Under the pieces are notes generated by a model, which did not search any database, had not been told where the DNA came from, and saw nothing but the letters and a program-made list of their open reading frames with translations. Below are positions 60,322-64,000 of a stretch of 64,000 nt of DNA, piece after piece (within the stretch, counting starts at the first letter, position 1; every line of letters begins with the position of its first letter). Both the position numbers and the translations under genes were made by a program. The stretch comes from Flavobacteriales bacterium (GTDB taxonomy: Bacteria; Bacteroidota; Bacteroidia; Flavobacteriales_F; PHOS-HE28): NCBI GenBank assembly GCA_016702645.1, contig JADJDP010000018.1, positions 30,828-94,827 of the forward strand, given 5' to 3'.

Positions 60322-60965
60322 CTAGACGACCAGTCCCCAGCGAAAGGCGGAAAGCACCAGGCCCGTGCGCGTGCTCACCCCCAGCTTCTCGTTCAGGTTA
60401 CGAATGTGGCTTTGCACCGTACGCGTGCTTATCCCCAGCTTATCACCTATACCCCTATAGCTCAACTCTTCGGCGTCGCATGTCAGCTGCAGTACCTCCA
60501 TTTCGCGCGCACTCAGTGCCTGCTTTACCTGCGCGCGGCCACGCAGCCCTGCGGCCACGCGGTCCCCGGTGCATCTGTGCCAGCACGCAGTCATACTCGC
60601 CGGTGGTGCTCAACTGGCGCAAGGCGGCATGGAAGTCCTTTACCGAACTGTGGAACGTGAAGAAGCCCTGGCTGCGCACCTCCATCGCCCGGCGAACCCA
60701 GGGCTCGTCCACATCACCGCCACAAGCCAGGGGCATGGTGGCGGTTTGGCTGCGCACGATCCACTCAATGGTGGCTATCCCTTCCAGCGGGCGCAGGGTC
60801 AGGTCCACCAGTGCCAGGTCCGGCGGCGAGTAGGATCGTGCATGCCTCCTCATAGGCAGGGCCATCCGCTACAACCAGTACCAGCTGATGTGGTGTGGTG
60901 CTTTGTATGCAAAGTGCGAGCGCATCGCGCACAAGGCCCTTGGCCATGATCAGGGCTATGCGCAT
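60322..60965 (-). CDS. LuxR-family regulator with degenerate receiver, two frameshifts
   Basis: The ATG at 60965 (MRIALIMAKGLVRDALALCI) begins a receiver-like domain. Frame changes near 60830 and 60570 must be repaired. The joined product is about 215 residues: PDLALVDLTLRPLEGI with the phosphoacceptor-position Asp, then FHAALRQLSTTGEYDCVLAQ, then a LuxR HTH (LSAREMEVLQLTCDAEELSY, LGISTRTVQSHIRNLNEKLG). The acidic pair that binds magnesium after the first strand (LADDQ in the two NarL regulators here) is replaced by IMAKG, so phosphorylation is doubtful. Divergent from the helicase-nuclease gene, with two facing copies of the recurrent motif between them. Confidence 0.8.
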
Positions 60966-61024
60966 TGGGTTGCCATGTTGTTGTTCCATGGGATGCGAAG
61001 TAGGCAAGGCCAACCGAAAGCCAC

Positions 61025-61050
61025 AATACCGGAAAACAGGTATTTTGACG
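61025..61050 (+). promoter_or_regulatory. Recurrent motif facing the helicase-nuclease gene, embedded in an inverted repeat
   Basis: AATACC at 61025-61030 and GGTATT at 61039-61044 form an inverted repeat with an 8-base spacer. The motif GGAAAACAGGTATTTTGACG (61031-61050) lies in the same orientation to the plus-strand gene as the other copies lie to theirs, 110 bases before the ATG at 61160. Confidence 0.45.
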
Positions 61051-61086
61051 AACGGTTAGGGGGCACGGAGCGACCAAGCCTAAGGG

Positions 61087-61108
61087 TCCCTACCTGTTTT
61101 CAGGTATT
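61087..61108 (-). promoter_or_regulatory. Recurrent motif facing the LuxR-type regulator
   Basis: TACC at 61091-61094 and GGTA at 61103-61106 form an inverted repeat with the same 8-base spacer as the site at 61025. The two sites are inverted copies of one another (TACC-TGTTTTCM-GGTATT) about 60 bases apart. The motif on the minus strand lies 122 bases before the ATG at 60965. Confidence 0.45.
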
Positions 61109-61159
61109 GCGCAGGCCGATCCGCTTCGCTCCATTTGTGGGCGGCTATCTTGAGCCACC

Positions 61160-64000
61160 ATGACCAAGGCTCTGCCAGCCCCTGACCTCGACCCCATCCT
61201 GAACGACCCCTATCAGGAGCCGGAGGCATTCTACCGCACGGACCATGAAGGGAAGTTGGACTATGACCAGATCGTAAAGGGTCAGCGACCGTTCTCTGTT
61301 GACCTTCCATCGATACCGGACCGTGCAAAAGGCAAAGTCGGCGTTCGACCTGGCGGACTTCGAACCGCAGTACTGGGACTTGGTGAATCTGGTGCGGCAG
61401 GAAGTGGGCGCGTGGCGCAAGGGCGGATAATCCAACGTCACCCGCGTTACCCGCGACCTCGTGTTGTTCTGGTTCAACGAGGAGAAGCCACCACATCGAA
61501 ATTGTTCTTCGCACAACGTGAGGCGATCGAGACGGCGATCTACCTGAACGAAGTCGCGCAAGGCTCGAACCCCGGGCAGAACATTCTGCGCAAACTGCGT
61601 GAGCAACAGCTTGCCGTCAGTGACGATACCGCCCAGCAACTACCGCGCATCGCCTTCAAGATGGCAACCGGCACCGGCAAGACGGTGGTGATGGCTGCGC
61701 TTATCCTCTACCACTATCTGAACCGGCGCGAGTATCGCGGCGACGTGCGCTTCGCGGATTACTTCCTCATCATCGCACCCGGCATCACCATCCGCGACCG
61801 CTTGGGTGTGCTGCGGGTGGAAGCGCACCGCAACAACAAGCAGAAGAGCGTTGACTATTACACCGAGAGGTCACTGGTGCCGCCGCAGTACAACACGTTC
61901 ATCGACGGGCTGAACGCGCACTTGGTGATCACCAATTACCATGCGTTCATGCCGCGGACTTTGCAGGGGAACAAGAAGAGCCCCTTCGATGGCAAGATCG
62001 GTGCGGATGGCAAGAAGTCGCAGGCGCTGGAGAGTTTCGACCAGGTGGTGAAGCGCGTGATGAGCAACCTGAAGCCCGGGCGACGCCTTCTTGTGCTGAA
62101 CGACGAGGCCCACCACTGCTACCGGCCCAAGAGCGAGACCAAGGCGAATACCGATTTCGAAGAGCACGACGAGAACGAACGCGCTGCCGTTTGGTTCACC
62201 GGGCTAACGGAAATTGCGCAGCGGTACAAGCTCACCGGGGTCTATGACCTATCGGCAACACCATATTACCTGAAGGGCTCGGGCTATGTGCCCTACGCTC
62301 TTCGGCTGGGTGGTCAGCGAGTTCGGTCTTATCGAAGCCATCGAGAGGGCTTGGTGAAGATCCCCTACCTGCCCATTGCGGACGATACGCAGGAGTTGAC
62401 AGAGCCCGTGCTCAAGAACCTCTACGAGCACACCTACAAACAACTGCCGCGCAAGGGGCAGAAGAAAGAGAAGAGCCTTGCGAAGAAGGAAGGCCGGGCA
62501 CGCAACGAGGAACTGCCCGACATGCCCCCGCTCGTGAAGGGTGCGCTGGACCAGTTCCATCAGCACTACAACAACTATGAGAAGGGCCAGGTGAGCGACG
62601 AGTTCCGCAAGGTGTTCGCTGCGGAGATCGCGGAGTTCAAGAAGGAGTATGCCCGGCTCTATGGCCAGGGCGCGGCCGATGAGATCACTGACGGTGAACT
62701 GCTGCGCGAAGTGGTGAACACCGTGGGCAAGCCCGGCAAGCTCGGCGCACACATCCGTTGCGTGGTGAGCGTGAGCATGCTCACCGAGGGCTGGGACGCG
62801 AACACCGTTACGCACATCATGGGCCTGCGCGCTTTCGGTAGCCAGTTGTTGTGCGAACAGGTCGCGGGCCGTGCGCTGCGCCGCCGTGAGTACTTCTTGC
62901 AGGGCTACGACAAGGACGGCCAGCCCACCAACGAAGGAGCGGAAGATCGAAGCGCTACAAGTTCCCGCCGGAGTATGCGCACATCATCGGTGTGCCCTTC
63001 AAGATGTTCCGCAGCGGAAGTGGGGTGCAGACCATTGCTCCACAGACGAAAGGCGAGCACATCACCGCGTTGGAGGAGCGACAGGCCGAACACGAGATCA
63101 AGTTCCTGAACGTGGACGGCTACAAGAAGGTGGTGCTGCCCGAAACATTGCGCCACGACTTCCCAAAGCTAGCGCCCTATGAGTTCGACGGCAGCAAGTT
63201 CCCGCTGAACACCGAACTGGGCAGTGCCTTCTCGCCGGACGAGTCGAAGATGCGGGTGGAGCAGGTGCTCCAGAAGCGCCACCAGGAGATCATCTTCCTC
63301 ATCACCGGCTACCTCATCCGCCGGGTGTTCGGTGGCGAAGGCGAGGACGAGAAGGACCCGCTGGCATCTGTTCGGTGCGCTGCGCGGCATCGTGCAGGAA
63401 TGGTACGAGACCAAGGTGCGCATGCTGAACATCGTGGCCCCCGAGCACCGCAAGCTGCTTTACTACGCCGATCCGGTGGGCATCTGCGACCACATCATGA
63501 AGGGCATCAATCCGGAGCGCGACACGCGCGAGTTCGTGCGGCCAGTGCTGAATCCCGTACAACCCGGTAGGCAGCACCCTATACGTGAACGGCCATACCC
63601 GGCGCGAGACCTTCGACACCAAGAAGAGCCACGTGAACAAGGTGGCCATGGACAGCAAGTGGGAAGGCATCTGCGCCAAGACGCTGGAAGAGCTAGCCCG
63701 CCGTGGTGAGCTACGTGAAGAACCACTTCCTCACCTTCGAGATCCCCTACCTGAAGGAAGGCAAGGACCACAAGTACCGACCGGACTTCATCGTGCGCAT
63801 CAAGCTGGCGAATGGTGACATGGCCAACCTGATCATCGAGATTACGGGCATGGAGTTCGACAAGAAGGAGAAGCGCTGGTACGTGCTGAACCGCTGGCTC
63901 CCCGCCGTGAACGCCGTGCGCAAGGAGTACGATATGGACCCCTGGTACTTCACCGAAGTGGCAGGGACATCCGTGACATCAAGAACGACTTGACGCGGGC
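61160..64000 (+). CDS. Type III restriction Res-like helicase-endonuclease, several frameshifts, cut by the window end
   Basis: The ATG at 61160 (MTKALPAPDLDPILNDPYQE) fits the start of the Res-like family sometimes named after BPTD_3080. Helicase motifs are in order: Walker A MATGTGKTVVMAALI, DEAH box VLNDEAHHC, SAT motif YDLSATPYYLKG, motif V-like VSVSMLTEGWDANTVTHIMG, and motif VI QVAGRALRR. The C-terminal part has a PD-(D/E)xK-like site, YRPDFIVRIK then LIIEITGMEF, with Thr where Lys is usual. Indels lie near 61325, 61435, 61490, 62300, 62345, 62945, 63370, 63560 and 63700; other frames supply missing family sequence such as DFEPQYWDLVNLVRQEVGAW. ATP-dependent DNA cleavage or translocation is expected. 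A partner methyltransferase, if any, is outside the window. Confidence 0.85.

Noticed and set aside
59547..60833. A 428-codon plus-strand frame through the minisatellite
   Set aside because: Open because the repeat period is a multiple of three; past the repeat it is low-complexity and overlaps the LuxR-type regulator on the other strand.

Overview
The window is GC-rich DNA (about 60% by eye) from a member of the Bacteroidota, probably a high-GC relative of the Flavobacteriales. The sequence-level reasons are type IX secretion (T9SS) C-terminal sorting domains of both type A and type B, a GEVED domain, SprB-like repeats, two-component-regulator-propeller (HTCS) sensor kinases, and small lipoproteins with Bacteroidota-style signals. 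No rRNA, tRNA or CRISPR array was seen.

Layout. (1) 1-1577: end of an unknown gene, two small lipoproteins and a small hypothetical gene. (2) 1694-7730: a coupled run of three TPR-linked class III adenylate cyclases plus the decayed tail of a fourth. (3) 7734-15879: a block of six secreted T9SS proteins, three of them paralogues that share the same signal peptide and 5' leader. (4) 16040-20797: a NarL-type response regulator followed by an HTCS hybrid kinase, with an HPt protein upstream. (5) 20870-43196: a long minus-strand operon led by a second NarL-type regulator, followed by seven sensor genes. Six are hybrid histidine kinases and one is a propeller-cyclase-receiver chimera. Almost every junction is an ATGA or TAATG overlap. 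(6) 43334-44584: a small hypothetical gene, a second HPt and a single-domain receiver. (7) 44594-55038: five more adenylate cyclases (one 7TM-linked, four TPR-linked), two of which are fused in frame. (8) 55165-57324: a T9SS protein that runs into a tandem hairpin array (56.8-57.9 kb). (9) 58.2-60.3 kb: terminator-like hairpins, two small genes and a 21-bp minisatellite. (10) 60322-64000: a LuxR-type regulator divergent from a large helicase-nuclease resembling type III Res, cut by the window end.

How it fits together. The hybrid kinases carry receivers but no HPt. Two free-standing HPt proteins and two NarL-type regulators are encoded alongside them, so a His-Asp-His-Asp relay can be drawn from this window alone. 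The cyclases keep the Lys/Asp pair that selects ATP, so cAMP is the expected second output. One gene (33615-37279) physically joins the two worlds. A motif with gene-strand consensus GRAACWGGTRNNNNAC lies, always in the same orientation, upstream of at least eight of the transcription units; one or two copies match loosely.

Caveat: many genes are split by single-base indels, often in short homopolymers, while the protein sequence on both sides stays family-like. I read most of these as sequencing or assembly errors and annotate whole gene spans. Three loci look genuinely decayed.
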